Source: Eubacteriales bacterium
GTDB lineage: Bacteria > Bacillota > Clostridia > Lachnospirales > Lachnospiraceae
Direction of reading: 5' to 3'
Length of the DNA stretch: 64,000 bases
Assembly: GCA_030539395.1 (NCBI GenBank)
Contig: JAUNSC010000002.1
Location: forward strand, 1 to 64,000
Shown: piece by piece, positions 16,855-25,704 of the stretch
Layout: each line of letters starts with the position of its first letter
How positions within the stretch are numbered: position 1 is the first letter of the stretch
Position numbers and translations under genes: made by a program
The notes under the pieces: generated by a model
What the model was told of the DNA's origin: nothing
Seen by the model: the letters and a program-made list of their open reading frames with translations, nothing else
Databases searched by the model: none

Positions 16855-16896
16855 AAAAAACCCTTGAAAATGCCCGTTTTCCGGGATTTTCAAGGG
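16855..16896 (-). terminator. Terminator of rpsB-tsf
   Basis: Minus strand: CCCTTGAAAAT and ATTTTCAAGGG form an 11-bp stem, with an inner CCCG/CGGG stem, followed by six T. 27 bp after the tsf stop. Very strong. Confidence 0.95.
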
Positions 16897-16922
16897 TCTT
16901 AAGTTCACTTTATTTTATGAGA

Positions 16923-17861
16923 TTACATTCCCATCTGAGCTGCAACTTCTGCTGCAAAGTCTTCCTGTTTCTTTTCGATACCTTCACCAGTCTCGAAACG
17001 AACGAATCCTTTTACAGACATCTTTGCGCCGTTTGCTTTTGCAACAGAATCAACGTAAGCCTGTACAGTCTGTTTTCCATCTTCTGCTTTTACATAAATC
17101 TGATCAAGCAGGCAGATTTCTTTCAGTTCTTTGTTGATACGTCCCTGGATCATACCCTGGATAACCTTCTCCGGTTTCTGGGATTCCTTCGGATCGTTCT
17201 GGATCTGAGCCATAAGAATTTCTTTTTCATGGTTGATGTAATCTTCGCTTACTTCGCTTCTATTTGTATACTGCGGCTTCATAGCTGCAATCTGCATACC
17301 GATGTTCTTAGCCATCTCTTTGATATCATCGTTTACCACGTCTGTTACAACGTCTACGAGAACACCGATTTTACCGCCGGCATGTGTGTAGGAAGCTACG
17401 AATCCGTCTGCCTCTTCCACTTTCTCATATCTTCTGATGTTCATATTTTCGCCGATAACAGCGATCTTGCCTGCCAGTGCTTCTGCAACTGTCTTGGATG
17501 TATCCGGAATCCATTTTTCCGCCATGAATGCATCCATGTCTGCTGCTGTACTTACCATGGCCTGCTCTGCTACTTCTGTTACATAAGCCTGGAATGTATC
17601 GTTCTTTGCAACGAAGTCCGTCTCAGCGTTTACTTCTACAACAACTGCTTTCTTATCATCATCAGAAACCAGAACCTTGCAAAGACCTTCTGCTGCAATT
17701 CTTCCGGCTTTCTTCTGAGCGGTAGCAAGGCCTTTTTCTCTCAGGAATTCTACAGCCTTGTCCATATCACCTTCGGTAGCAGTCAGGGCCTTTTTACAGT
17801 CCATCATACCTGCTCCGGTCATTTCTCTTAATTCTTTTACCATTCCTGCTGTAATAGCCAT
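16923..17861 (-). CDS. tsf: Translation elongation factor Ts
   Basis: 312-residue cytoplasmic guanine-nucleotide exchange factor for EF-Tu. N-terminal UBA-like domain with VKELREMTGAGMMDCKKAL (about 9-27), then VEVNAETDFVAKND (about 73-86), both hallmark motifs, and the core and C-terminal exchange domain. Full length for Clostridia. It follows rpsB by four bases in the standard rpsB-tsf operon and ends in a strong terminator. Confidence 0.98.
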   Translation of the reverse strand: MAITAGMVKELREMTGAGMMDCKKALTATEGDMDKAVEFLREKGLATAQKKAGRIAAEGLCKVLVSDDDKKAVVVEVNAETDFVAKNDTFQAYVTEVAEQAMVSTAADMDAFMAEKWIPDTSKTVAEALAGKIAVIGENMNIRRYEKVEEADGFVASYTHAGGKIGVLVDVVTDVVNDDIKEMAKNIGMQIAAMKPQYTNRSEVSEDYINHEKEILMAQIQNDPKESQKPEKVIQGMIQGRINKELKEICLLDQIYVKAEDGKQTVQAYVDSVAKANGAKMSVKGFVRFETGEGIEKKQEDFAAEVAAQMGM

Positions 17862-17865
17862 CTAA

Positions 17866-18630
17866 TTATTCCTCCGTCTCTGCAACTACTTCTTCAATAT
17901 CTGTTGCTTCTTCTGCGTATTCACCTTCAAATACAACGTCCTGCTCTGCGCCCTGATTTGCTTCGATAACAGCGTCTGCCATCTTGGAAACGATCAGTTT
18001 TACTGCACGGATTGCATCATCATTACCCGGGATTACATAATCCAGTTCTTCCGGGTCACAGTTTGTATCACAGATACCGATCAGCGGAATACCAAGTGTA
18101 TGTGCTTCCTGAACGCAGATTCTTTCCTTCTTCGGGTCAACAACAAAGATTGCATCCGGAATCTTCTTCATTTCTTTGATTCCGCCAAGGTTCTTTGTCA
18201 GTTTTTCCATTTCTTTTCTCAGAGCGATAACTTCTTTCTTCGGCAGAACATCAAATGTTCCGTCTGCTTCCATAGCTTCGATTGCTTTCAGACGGGCAAT
18301 TCTGCTCTGGATTGTTTTGAAGTTAGTAAGCATACCGCCAAGCCATCTCTCGTTTACATAGAACATTCCGCATCTCTCAGCTTCTGTCTTAACAGCATCC
18401 TGAGCCTGTTTCTTTGTTCCTACGAAAAGAATTGTACCGCCATTAGCTGCAATATCACCTACTGCATTGTAAGCATCGTCAACCATTCCAACAGATTTCT
18501 GAAGGTCAATAATGTAGATGCCGTTACGCTCTGTGTAGATGTACGGAGCCATTTTGGGGTTCCATCTTCTTGTCTGATGTCCGAAATGAACACCTGCTTC
18601 CAGTAACTGTTTCATTGAAATAACACTCAT
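17866..18630 (-). CDS. rpsB: 30S ribosomal protein S2
   Basis: 254 residues. Starts [27 protein letters not shown], the family hallmark, and has an acidic C-terminal tail ([18 protein letters not shown]). I start at ATG 18630, eight bases after AAAGGAG; the longer frame to 18687 is leader. First gene of the rpsB-tsf operon, with its own promoter at 18740-18768 and a leader of about 100 bases containing a small CCGCA/TGCGG hairpin. Confidence 0.98.
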   Translation of the reverse strand: MSVISMKQLLEAGVHFGHQTRRWNPKMAPYIYTERNGIYIIDLQKSVGMVDDAYNAVGDIAANGGTILFVGTKKQAQDAVKTEAERCGMFYVNERWLGGMLTNFKTIQSRIARLKAIEAMEADGTFDVLPKKEVIALRKEMEKLTKNLGGIKEMKKIPDAIFVVDPKKERICVQEAHTLGIPLIGICDTNCDPEELDYVIPGNDDAIRAVKLIVSKMADAVIEANQGAEQDVVFEGEYAEEATDIEEVVAETEE

Positions 18631-18739
18631 TTTTTTGTCTCCTTTTGGTTTTTTCTTCCGTATCCCATGCTTTTTCAGAAACCGCACATTGCGGCACCCT
18701 CTTCAAAATAAGGATACGTGTTTTCTATGCGACTTGAAT

Positions 18740-18768
18740 ATTCTACCATAAGAAAAACACATATGCAA
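18740..18768 (-). promoter_or_regulatory. rpsB promoter
   Basis: Minus strand TTGCAT (18763-18768), 17 bp, TAGAAT (18740-18745) preceded by TATGG (TG-extended). The -35 lies inside the 3' arm of the terminator of the upstream unit. Confidence 0.65.
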
Positions 18769-18789
18769 GCACTTTCTCGCCTGCATATG
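18754..18789 (-). terminator. Terminator of the MacAB-like operon
   Basis: CATATGCA arms at 18761-18768 and 18782-18789; on the minus strand the hairpin is followed by TGTTTTTC. It overlaps the rpsB -35 element, so one sequence ends one operon and starts the next. Confidence 0.6.
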
Positions 18790-18834
18790 CGCTTTTTGAT
18801 AATTTTCAGCCATAACAAGGGTATAGAATCACCC

Positions 18835-20100
18835 TCACTCATGTCTCAGTGCATCAATCGGATTTAAGTTTGCCGCTTTTACCGATGGAACAAATCCAAA
18901 TATGATACCGATCACCATGGAAAACAGCACCGAACCAATTGCCGCCGGTATGCTGATTGCCACCGGAACCTCAGCCATTTTTGAAATCGCCTGAGCCATT
19001 CCGATTCCGGCACCGACTCCTATCATTCCTCCCAGGCTTGTCAAAACTGCCGCTTCAGTCAAAAACTGCATACGGATCGTTCTCTTCTTTGCACCGATCG
19101 CCTTTTTCAGACCGATCTCACTGGTACGTTCTGTTACAGAAACCAGCATAATATTCATTACGCCGATACCGCCTACCAGCAAAGAGATACTTGCGATCCA
19201 GATCAGCTGCTGGTTTGTAGATTCATTGATTTTCTGCTGCTGTTCTACCGTTTCAAGCGTATTTTTTGCACGGTATTTAATATCAGCATCTGTCGCGCTG
19301 CTGCTTAAATTTGCATTTAATATTTCCGCGCATGGTTTTCCCACTTTCGTCATAGCTTCCACCGAAGCTGCTTTCACCGTAACACTCTGCGGCTCGTCAT
19401 ACTGATAAACAATACACCAGGCAGAATAAGGAAGGAACACTTTTCCGGATGAATCTTCATCCGAATAATAAGTATAGTACTCTTCCATGCTGCTCACCAC
19501 AGGCTCAAATTTGGATGCCAGCTGTGCAACCCCTACTACTGTAAACGGTTCTCCGTTTATCTCTATTGTTTTTCCCAGCGCGCTGTCTTCCTGAAACAGA
19601 TTGCTTGCCGCATCCTGATCCAGAATAACCACTTTGCGGAATTCCTCGTAATCTTTTTCTATAAAAGCTCTTCCTGTACGGATCGTATATCCGTTAACAT
19701 TAAAATAGTGTGTGTCAATTCCAAAAATATTCGCACCCTGAAGAGATTTTTTTAAATGATAAATCCCGTCTCCCCATTCACGTTTTGTGTAAAATGTAAC
19801 ATCCTCCACATTCTCCACTTTCAAAAGCTCTTCTCTGGTTTTCTCTGTAATGACAGGAACCCCATTTGGCGGTGTCTCATAATCAAATGTCAGCTCTGAA
19901 TTAGACTTACATAACGGAATAATTACCGCATTTGTTCCCGATCCGATTACGTTCTGCATCAGCTGTTCATTTGTTCCCTGAATCGTAGACACAATCGCAA
20001 TAATTGAAGCAATACCGATAATAATACCCAACATTGTCAGAAATGACCGCATCTTGTGGGACCATATTCCCTGAAGGGAAAGTCGTATATTCTCAAGCAA
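18835..20100 (-). CDS. MacB-like ABC permease (FtsX family)
   Basis: 421-residue inner-membrane permease of the MacB/YknZ type. An N-terminal helix (residues about 18-40: FLTMLGIIIGIASIIAIVS) precedes a large extracytoplasmic MacB periplasmic-core domain (about 45-300). Three helices follow near 305-330, 350-375 and 385-405, containing the conserved EIGLKKAIGAKKRTI motif; it ends with the hallmark NPIDALRHE. Start is a TTG with GGGAGGG six bases before it. Last gene of the operon adaptor-ATPase-adaptor-permease. Exports an unknown substrate such as a peptide or antibiotic. Confidence 0.9.
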   Translation of the reverse strand: MLENIRLSLQGIWSHKMRSFLTMLGIIIGIASIIAIVSTIQGTNEQLMQNVIGSGTNAVIIPLCKSNSELTFDYETPPNGVPVITEKTREELLKVENVEDVTFYTKREWGDGIYHLKKSLQGANIFGIDTHYFNVNGYTIRTGRAFIEKDYEEFRKVVILDQDAASNLFQEDSALGKTIEINGEPFTVVGVAQLASKFEPVVSSMEEYYTYYSDEDSSGKVFLPYSAWCIVYQYDEPQSVTVKAASVEAMTKVGKPCAEILNANLSSSATDADIKYRAKNTLETVEQQQKINESTNQQLIWIASISLLVGGIGVMNIMLVSVTERTSEIGLKKAIGAKKRTIRMQFLTEAAVLTSLGGMIGVGAGIGMAQAISKMAEVPVAISIPAAIGSVLFSMVIGIIFGFVPSVKAANLNPIDALRHE

Positions 20101-20113
20101 TGTTATCCCTCCC

Positions 20114-23100
20114 TTAGAAAAACTCGTATGACTCTTCTTTTGTTTTTGCGCCCTCTTTTACATTCTTTCCATATGGGAAGGCTATATAATCATCCTCCGA
20201 CAGGCCTTCTTTTATACCCACATAACCTGACATAATGCCCGCTGTATGGACATACTGTTTTTTCAGTCTGCCGTCACTGCCTCTTTTATATACATAGCTC
20301 TGTCCGTTTTCAGAACGGATATATGCTTTTGGCAGATAAATATCCACACTGTTGGATGAAACCGTAAATTTCACGCTGACTGATTCATAGGCAGATAACC
20401 CGCCCGGATCCTCAATATGGGCAAGCACCGGATAATTTGATGCATTTGTGTTTCCGCTTCCATAGTAAAATTCATCACCGGATGTGGATGACGGAAAATA
20501 GTTGATCTGCGTTATAGAAGCCTCAAAAGTACTGTTCGTTTCCCATGACGTTGCCGTTACAACATCACCTTTTTTCACCGAATCCAGATCCAGCTCACTG
20601 ACTGTAGTCTTCAGATACAGACCGCCCTCGCTGGATACCACCATATACGGTTCGCCGGCTCCTTCATTTCCTCCAAGGGATTTAACATATCCATTAACAG
20701 CGCTGACAACCGTGGACTCTTCTAACTCCTCAACATATTTCTTCAGTTTCAGCTGGGCAGAACGTTCGTCCAGTTTCAGTTTACGGATTTCGCGTTCCTT
20801 CTCTTTGATCGCTTCTGCAAGCTCTTCTGCCGTATATGTTTCTCCATCAATGTCACTGTCCCAGCCTGCATCACCCGAACCGTCAAAACCGTCATCAGGC
20901 AATTCATCATCCTCTTCTTCCTCGTATCTGGTGATACCGGTATCACTGCTGAAAATCCAGTAAGTTCCCGGTCCGAAGCCATATTCCACACGGATAGTTC
21001 CGTCAAGATCGATGGAACGGATGAACGCACCGGTTATTGTATCCGATTCTCTTATCTCCAGACGCACATAGTATCCTGTTATGTCATTTCCCTCTTCGTC
21101 TTTTAAACGCTCTGTACCCTCTTCATTAAAACCGAGCACCCAGTTCACAAAGGTATTCTTAATTACCACTCCATCTGTCACAAAAAATACATAGGGATCA
21201 TCCTTTGTTCCGCTTCCTTTATATGCTCCGCCGGCAAGCCCCTGCTCTGTCTTAATGCCGTTTTCATATGTGAGCTCAGAGATGGGCTCCAACCTCAGAA
21301 GCGGTGATTCAATCGGCTCCTGATAATTCATGGTAAGGTTCAATACAGCTGTTCCGGGATTTTCTGCTGATGTTTCCCACTCAATTTTTTCATTTGCAGG
21401 ACTCTGCAGATAATACAGCGCTAATGGTATCCGGTCATCCACTTTTACCTCAAAGCGGTAACTGTTCAGATCATCAAGGTTTATTTCCCAGTCTTCCGTT
21501 ATACTCCAGCTTCGGGGCTGATTTTGATGGGGCGGATCATTTTCTGTCAACCCGCTGCTTTCCTGCAGACTTCCATCATCGCCTGCACTTTCCAGCTCTG
21601 ATTCGTCCTCCGGTATCGGCTCATCATCTCCGCCTCCGCCATCTGACGGATTTTCAGTCTCCGGCATGGTTCCGCCCAACTTAATTGTTTTAACCGGTTC
21701 TTCGCTGTCCTCTTTCTCATAAATGTAAAGAGCAAGCTCCTGGGGGCAGCTTGCCGGAGCATTTGTCCCATCATTCCACGTTACATTAACCGTAACTTTC
21801 TGAATCGCCTTCACGGTCTCCGTGTTTTTATCTTCTTCTGAAGACGGTTCCGTCTGCACGGAATTGTTGTTATTTTCCTCATTCTCCAGATCTTCCGCTG
21901 CTCCGTCATCGCCATTTTCATTATCCGGATTCTCTGCCACAAGTTCTTCTTCCGATGACTCGTCCGGGGTCGTTGGTTCCGGCTCCTGTTTTTCTCCACC
22001 CGTACCCACAACTACATTATCTTCGCTGTTTCCTGTCAGGCAAAATACTAATTCCTGCGGATTAAGATTTCCCACACCTGCTTCTATTTCCAGATATATA
22101 TCTTCCAGCTCTGCTGCCTTTTCATGCTCTTCGTCAAGGCCTTCATGAAAAGCTATTGTAAGTCTTGCTACATTCTGTCCTTCATCAGACAGCTCTTTTA
22201 CCAGAGTATACCCTCCGATTTCCGGATAACTTTCTCCGTTTATCTTTGCCGTTCCATAAACTTTACCTGTGATCTCGCTTTCAACGTTCAATCCGTTTAT
22301 CAGCATCATATAGGTATTCTGCTTTTCAAAATGGCTGTCTGCCGTCTCAGCAAAATGCGGAACGATCCTTACTGTATCTGCCGTTACATCTGCCAGCACC
22401 ATATTCCGCTGACCGTCCCCGGTATCCACAAGTTCCACATCACCTTCATCCGGCATTGTTCTGATACGGACGTATGCAAATAGTTTTTTCAGGCTCTGAT
22501 TCATTTTCGCTTTCTTCTCACCCTGATCCTGTTCTCCATCCTTTTCTTCACTTAAAAGATCACTGACAGCATTTTGTTCTCCCAGTTCATCCGGTGTCAG
22601 CACCTGATTTTCGTCTCCGCCGACAACAAGTTCTTCCGTACCGGAAGTTTCTCCTGTTTCTTCCGAACCCGCCGTTGTTTCTTCCTGCTGATTTTCACTT
22701 TCCGAAGCCGGCTGTTCCTCCTGAGAAGTTGTTTCCTCCTGCAGTGTTGTTTCCTGCTGTACCTCTTCCTGTGCCTGAGCCTGTGGCTGCTCCGTCGCTT
22801 CTGCCGGCTGTGTTTCCGGCTGCTGTACCTCATCGCCCCCGGCGCTCGCCATCAGTACTTCTTCATTGCTGCCAGCCATTCTCGCCACATCATCATCGTC
22901 ACCCAGGCCTTCCAGCAGCCCTGAATCGTCGTCATCGTCCTCTGCTTTTTTAGCCACTGGCGTAGTATTCTGCAGTTTTTTCAAATCCGCTTCCGCAGAT
23001 TTGATCTCAAGCTGTATTTCCTGCACCGTAAGCTCCTGAAGTTCTTTATCAAGTTCCAAAAGAGTTGTGTCATAGCTCAAAAGCTTATCTCCAATCTTCA

Positions 23101-23371
23101 CGGTGTCGCCTTCATTTACATATACTTCTTTAATAATCTTATCATCAGGAACCTGCACCTGCTGATTCACATCTGACACAACCGTACCGCTCGTTCCTTC
23201 ATCCTCACCAAACGTGATCCACTCCGCCACATTCTGGCCCGCTACGGAAGTTACTTCTACTGCAGCCGAACGGCTCTTCAGCAATTGGCGTACGCCAAAC
23301 ACCCCTCCGGTACATACACCTGCCGTTACAACAACTGCTATGATGATCCTCTTTATTTTTTTCTTTGTCAT
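20114..23371 (-). CDS. Giant HlyD/MacA-type adaptor with about 700-residue insertion
   Basis: 1085 residues; usual adaptors have 350-480. Membrane anchor at 8-27. Half of a barrel-sandwich (lipoyl-like) domain at about 60-100 (VQVPDDKIIKEVYVNEGDTV), then helix 1 of the hairpin (103-135). An insertion of about 135-845 follows. It is acidic and Gln/Thr/Glu-rich at 143-290, folded-looking at 295-450, acidic again at 455-520, with a Cna-B-like strand set (KVTVNVTWNDG) at 525-566, another acidic linker, more beta-like sequence at 620-815 and a last acidic linker. Helix 2 (847-885), the second half-barrel (887-917) and the beta-barrel and tip (918-1070) complete the adaptor. It lies between its ATPase and permease, with ribosome site GGAGGT. 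One uninterrupted frame, so real. The role of the insert is unknown; surface binding or a cell-wall-spanning spacer is inference. Confidence 0.88.
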   Translation of the reverse strand: MTKKKIKRIIIAVVVTAGVCTGGVFGVRQLLKSRSAAVEVTSVAGQNVAEWITFGEDEGTSGTVVSDVNQQVQVPDDKIIKEVYVNEGDTVKIGDKLLSYDTTLLELDKELQELTVQEIQLEIKSAEADLKKLQNTTPVAKKAEDDDDDSGLLEGLGDDDDVARMAGSNEEVLMASAGGDEVQQPETQPAEATEQPQAQAQEEVQQETTLQEETTSQEEQPASESENQQEETTAGSEETGETSGTEELVVGGDENQVLTPDELGEQNAVSDLLSEEKDGEQDQGEKKAKMNQSLKKLFAYVRIRTMPDEGDVELVDTGDGQRNMVLADVTADTVRIVPHFAETADSHFEKQNTYMMLINGLNVESEITGKVYGTAKINGESYPEIGGYTLVKELSDEGQNVARLTIAFHEGLDEEHEKAAELEDIYLEIEAGVGNLNPQELVFCLTGNSEDNVVVGTGGEKQEPEPTTPDESSEEELVAENPDNENGDDGAAEDLENEENNNNSVQTEPSSEEDKNTETVKAIQKVTVNVTWNDGTNAPASCPQELALYIYEKEDSEEPVKTIKLGGTMPETENPSDGGGGDDEPIPEDESELESAGDDGSLQESSGLTENDPPHQNQPRSWSITEDWEINLDDLNSYRFEVKVDDRIPLALYYLQSPANEKIEWETSAENPGTAVLNLTMNYQEPIESPLLRLEPISELTYENGIKTEQGLAGGAYKGSGTKDDPYVFFVTDGVVIKNTFVNWVLGFNEEGTERLKDEEGNDITGYYVRLEIRESDTITGAFIRSIDLDGTIRVEYGFGPGTYWIFSSDTGITRYEEEEDDELPDDGFDGSGDAGWDSDIDGETYTAEELAEAIKEKEREIRKLKLDERSAQLKLKKYVEELEESTVVSAVNGYVKSLGGNEGAGEPYMVVSSEGGLYLKTTVSELDLDSVKKGDVVTATSWETNSTFEASITQINYFPSSTSGDEFYYGSGNTNASNYPVLAHIEDPGGLSAYESVSVKFTVSSNSVDIYLPKAYIRSENGQSYVYKRGSDGRLKKQYVHTAGIMSGYVGIKEGLSEDDYIAFPYGKNVKEGAKTKEESYEFF

Positions 23372-23376
23372 ACTGC

Positions 23377-24051
23377 CTACCTCCGTTCTTCCGAAAGTTC
23401 CCCATCAAAAATATAGACGATTCTTTTCGCATGGCGCGCAACATCCGCATCATGCGTGATCATAACAACAGTAACGCCCTGATCATTCAACTTCTGAAAC
23501 AATTCCATCACCTGTATGCTCGATTTGGAATCCAAAGCACCCGTAGGTTCATCTGCCAAAAGAATTTTGGGATTATTCACCATTGCCCGGGCGATTGCCA
23601 CTCTCTGCTTCTGTCCGCCCGACAGCTGGGTCGGCAGGAAATCCATTCGGTCACTCAGTCCAACTCCCGCCAGTGCCTCTGCCGCTCTGCGATTCCTCTC
23701 TTTTTTTGATACTCCTGCATAAATCAACGGCAGTGAAACATTTTCCAGAGCAGTCTGTCTCGGCAGCAGCTGGAATGTCTGAAAAACAAATCCAATATTA
23801 TGAAGCCGCTCGTCCGCAATTTCATTATCACTCAATCCCAGAACATTCTTTCCATCCAGAAGGAATGTCCCCTTTGTTGGCTCGTCCAGGCAGCCGATAA
23901 TATTCATCAATGTGGATTTTCCGGAACCGGACGGTCCCATTATAGCCACATATTCCCCCTCTTCCACGTGCAGTGTGACATCTTTTAATACAGGTACTAC
24001 CATTTTTCCGGTAACATAATCCTTATATATGTTGTCCAGTTTCAAAATCAT
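23377..24051 (-). CDS. MacB/LolD-type ABC ATPase
   Basis: 224 residues, cytoplasmic. Walker [16 protein letters not shown] (39-53), Q-loop [10 protein letters not shown], signature [14 protein letters not shown], Walker [14 protein letters not shown], switch His in MITHDADVA. The [11 protein letters not shown] form is typical of MacB, LolD and YknY-type exporters. Complete. It sits between the two adaptor genes and drives the permease at 18835-20100. Confidence 0.95.
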   Translation of the reverse strand: MILKLDNIYKDYVTGKMVVPVLKDVTLHVEEGEYVAIMGPSGSGKSTLMNIIGCLDEPTKGTFLLDGKNVLGLSDNEIADERLHNIGFVFQTFQLLPRQTALENVSLPLIYAGVSKKERNRRAAEALAGVGLSDRMDFLPTQLSGGQKQRVAIARAMVNNPKILLADEPTGALDSKSSIQVMELFQKLNDQGVTVVMITHDADVARHAKRIVYIFDGELSEERR

Positions 24052-24090
24052 TGTTATTCCTCATCTGCTATGTTATCTTCTCATTTTATG

Positions 24091-25509
24091 TTAAAAATCG
24101 TCTCCGCCATCCTCGACAAAAATTTCTTCACCGCCATCTTCTATGAAATCATCTCCGCCGAAATCATCACCTTCAAGATCATCTATGAAGCCTTCATCCA
24201 CAAACCCATCGTCACCAACATCGTCCGTAAGACCATCTTCGCCAAGCCAGTCTTCATCGCTGTAACTCATCTCTGAAAACTGGTCTGTATTTCTGGTAAC
24301 CGGCATTCCCTCCTCGTAACCCTGTTCCGGGAATGCAATATAATCATCCTCGGTCAATCCGTCTAAAATCTGATACTTCATCAGGTCTTCATTGTATTCA
24401 CCCAGTGTAACCTCTCGTTTTTCCAGAATATCTTTTCCGGATGCAGCCCATACGTACGGAGTGACATTTCCGTCATCGTCAGTAAGAAGATAATATTCCT
24501 CCAGCCAGATTCCTTCCAGTTCATCTTCCTGTCCGTTATCAATTTCCACATAAACATGCTGTCCCAGCATCAGTCCTGCCGAATCTTCCAGATCCACATA
24601 AAACGGATAAGAACTGGAGTTGTTCATGCTGCTGTCACCGGAAGAATAAAACATATTATTTTGATTGCTGCTGGCGCTTTCCCTGTCAATCTTTGTCACT
24701 GTTCCCCTCCAGATCAGAGACTCGTCTACTCTGGAATGGGCGATCACCTGTGCCCCCTCCATAAGCTCCTGAATATTCTGTTCATTGACAGTACCCTTAA
24801 TCCGATAATCACCGGTAGCCATGATGGTCATATATGCGCTGGAACTGTCATCTGACATGCCCCCGTCATCCATATTCATATCTTCATCCTCACTGCTGCC
24901 GCTGTTATTCTTATTGATCGTCTTAACAATACCGTCCAGTTCACTCGTAACATATGCATTTGCAATCTGTTTCTTCAGGTTCTCCATTTCATTCTGTTTG
25001 CTCTTTTTCTCATATTCCGCACGTTTAATGGAGTTTTCCGCTGTCATGATCTGTGTCGTATAAGCAAGCTTCTCATCCTCCGACACTTTTGCACGCTCTT
25101 TTTCAAGCTGCGCAATCTGAGCCTGCGTTGATTCGATCGTGATATCATAGTTTTCAATATCAATTTCCATCTGTGTGATATTGTCCTGCGCCTCATCTGT
25201 ATCATAAGAAAAGAGCCTGGTCCCCACACTGACTTCCTGTCCCACCGTCACATATGCTTCTTTTACTTTCATACCGCTGGGCACTTCTATTTTTACCGTT
25301 TCCTGAGCCTCAACTACGCCCGAGAATCTGCTGTTGACTCCGTTTCCTCCGCCAATTCCCGCAATTGTTGCCACCGAGTCAACAAATACGGCATCTTCCG
25401 CATCTGACTGGTTTACTCCATTATTATCTCTGAATTTAAAATACCATACTCCGCCTGCTCCCGCTCCCACAAGTGCCAGAGCCAGAATAATAATTCCAAC
25501 TTTTTTCAT
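24091..25509 (-). CDS. HlyD/MacA-type adaptor with acidic C-terminal tail
   Basis: 472 residues, first gene of the operon. N-terminal membrane anchor (about 5-22), then a half-barrel with VEAQETVKIEVPSGMKVKEAYV and a coiled-coil hairpin (about 105-175). The second half-barrel is VTSELDGIVKTINKNN, and the beta-barrel region ends near 410 with LTEDDYIAFP. The last about 55 residues are almost all Asp, Glu, Gly and Phe (GDDFGGDDFIEDGGEE). The shared EDDYIAFP motif marks it as a paralogue of the giant adaptor. I start at ATG 25509 behind AAGGAG; the GTG at 25521 overlaps the ribosome site. Confidence 0.88.
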   Translation of the reverse strand: MKKVGIIILALALVGAGAGGVWYFKFRDNNGVNQSDAEDAVFVDSVATIAGIGGGNGVNSRFSGVVEAQETVKIEVPSGMKVKEAYVTVGQEVSVGTRLFSYDTDEAQDNITQMEIDIENYDITIESTQAQIAQLEKERAKVSEDEKLAYTTQIMTAENSIKRAEYEKKSKQNEMENLKKQIANAYVTSELDGIVKTINKNNSGSSEDEDMNMDDGGMSDDSSSAYMTIMATGDYRIKGTVNEQNIQELMEGAQVIAHSRVDESLIWRGTVTKIDRESASSNQNNMFYSSGDSSMNNSSSYPFYVDLEDSAGLMLGQHVYVEIDNGQEDELEGIWLEEYYLLTDDDGNVTPYVWAASGKDILEKREVTLGEYNEDLMKYQILDGLTEDDYIAFPEQGYEEGMPVTRNTDQFSEMSYSDEDWLGEDGLTDDVGDDGFVDEGFIDDLEGDDFGGDDFIEDGGEEIFVEDGGDDF

Positions 25510-25636
25510 TGCGTATTTCACTCCTTATTCCGTGAATGTTTCACCCTATCTTAGCATACTTTTTTTTTTAATGCACTATCTATTTTGGAATTCACAGATT
25601 TTTCAAAAACAGATGTTCGATTACATCTGGAAAAAT

Positions 25637-25665
25637 TTGACAATTGTATCTATTTCATATAGAAT
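25637..25665 (+). promoter_or_regulatory. Promoter of the duplicated-domain lipoprotein
   Basis: TTGACA (25637-25642), 17 bp, TAGAAT (25660-25665). Near-consensus sigma-A type, in the space divergent from the MacAB-like operon. Confidence 0.8.
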
Positions 25666-25704
25666 AGGATAATCAACTACAATATATTGTTTTAAGGAGA
25701 ACCT

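Noticed and set aside
16824-17831. Long plus-strand frame of 335 codons across tsf
   Set aside because: It is the mirror of tsf, rich in Cys, Phe and Ser with no ribosome site; tsf is certain.
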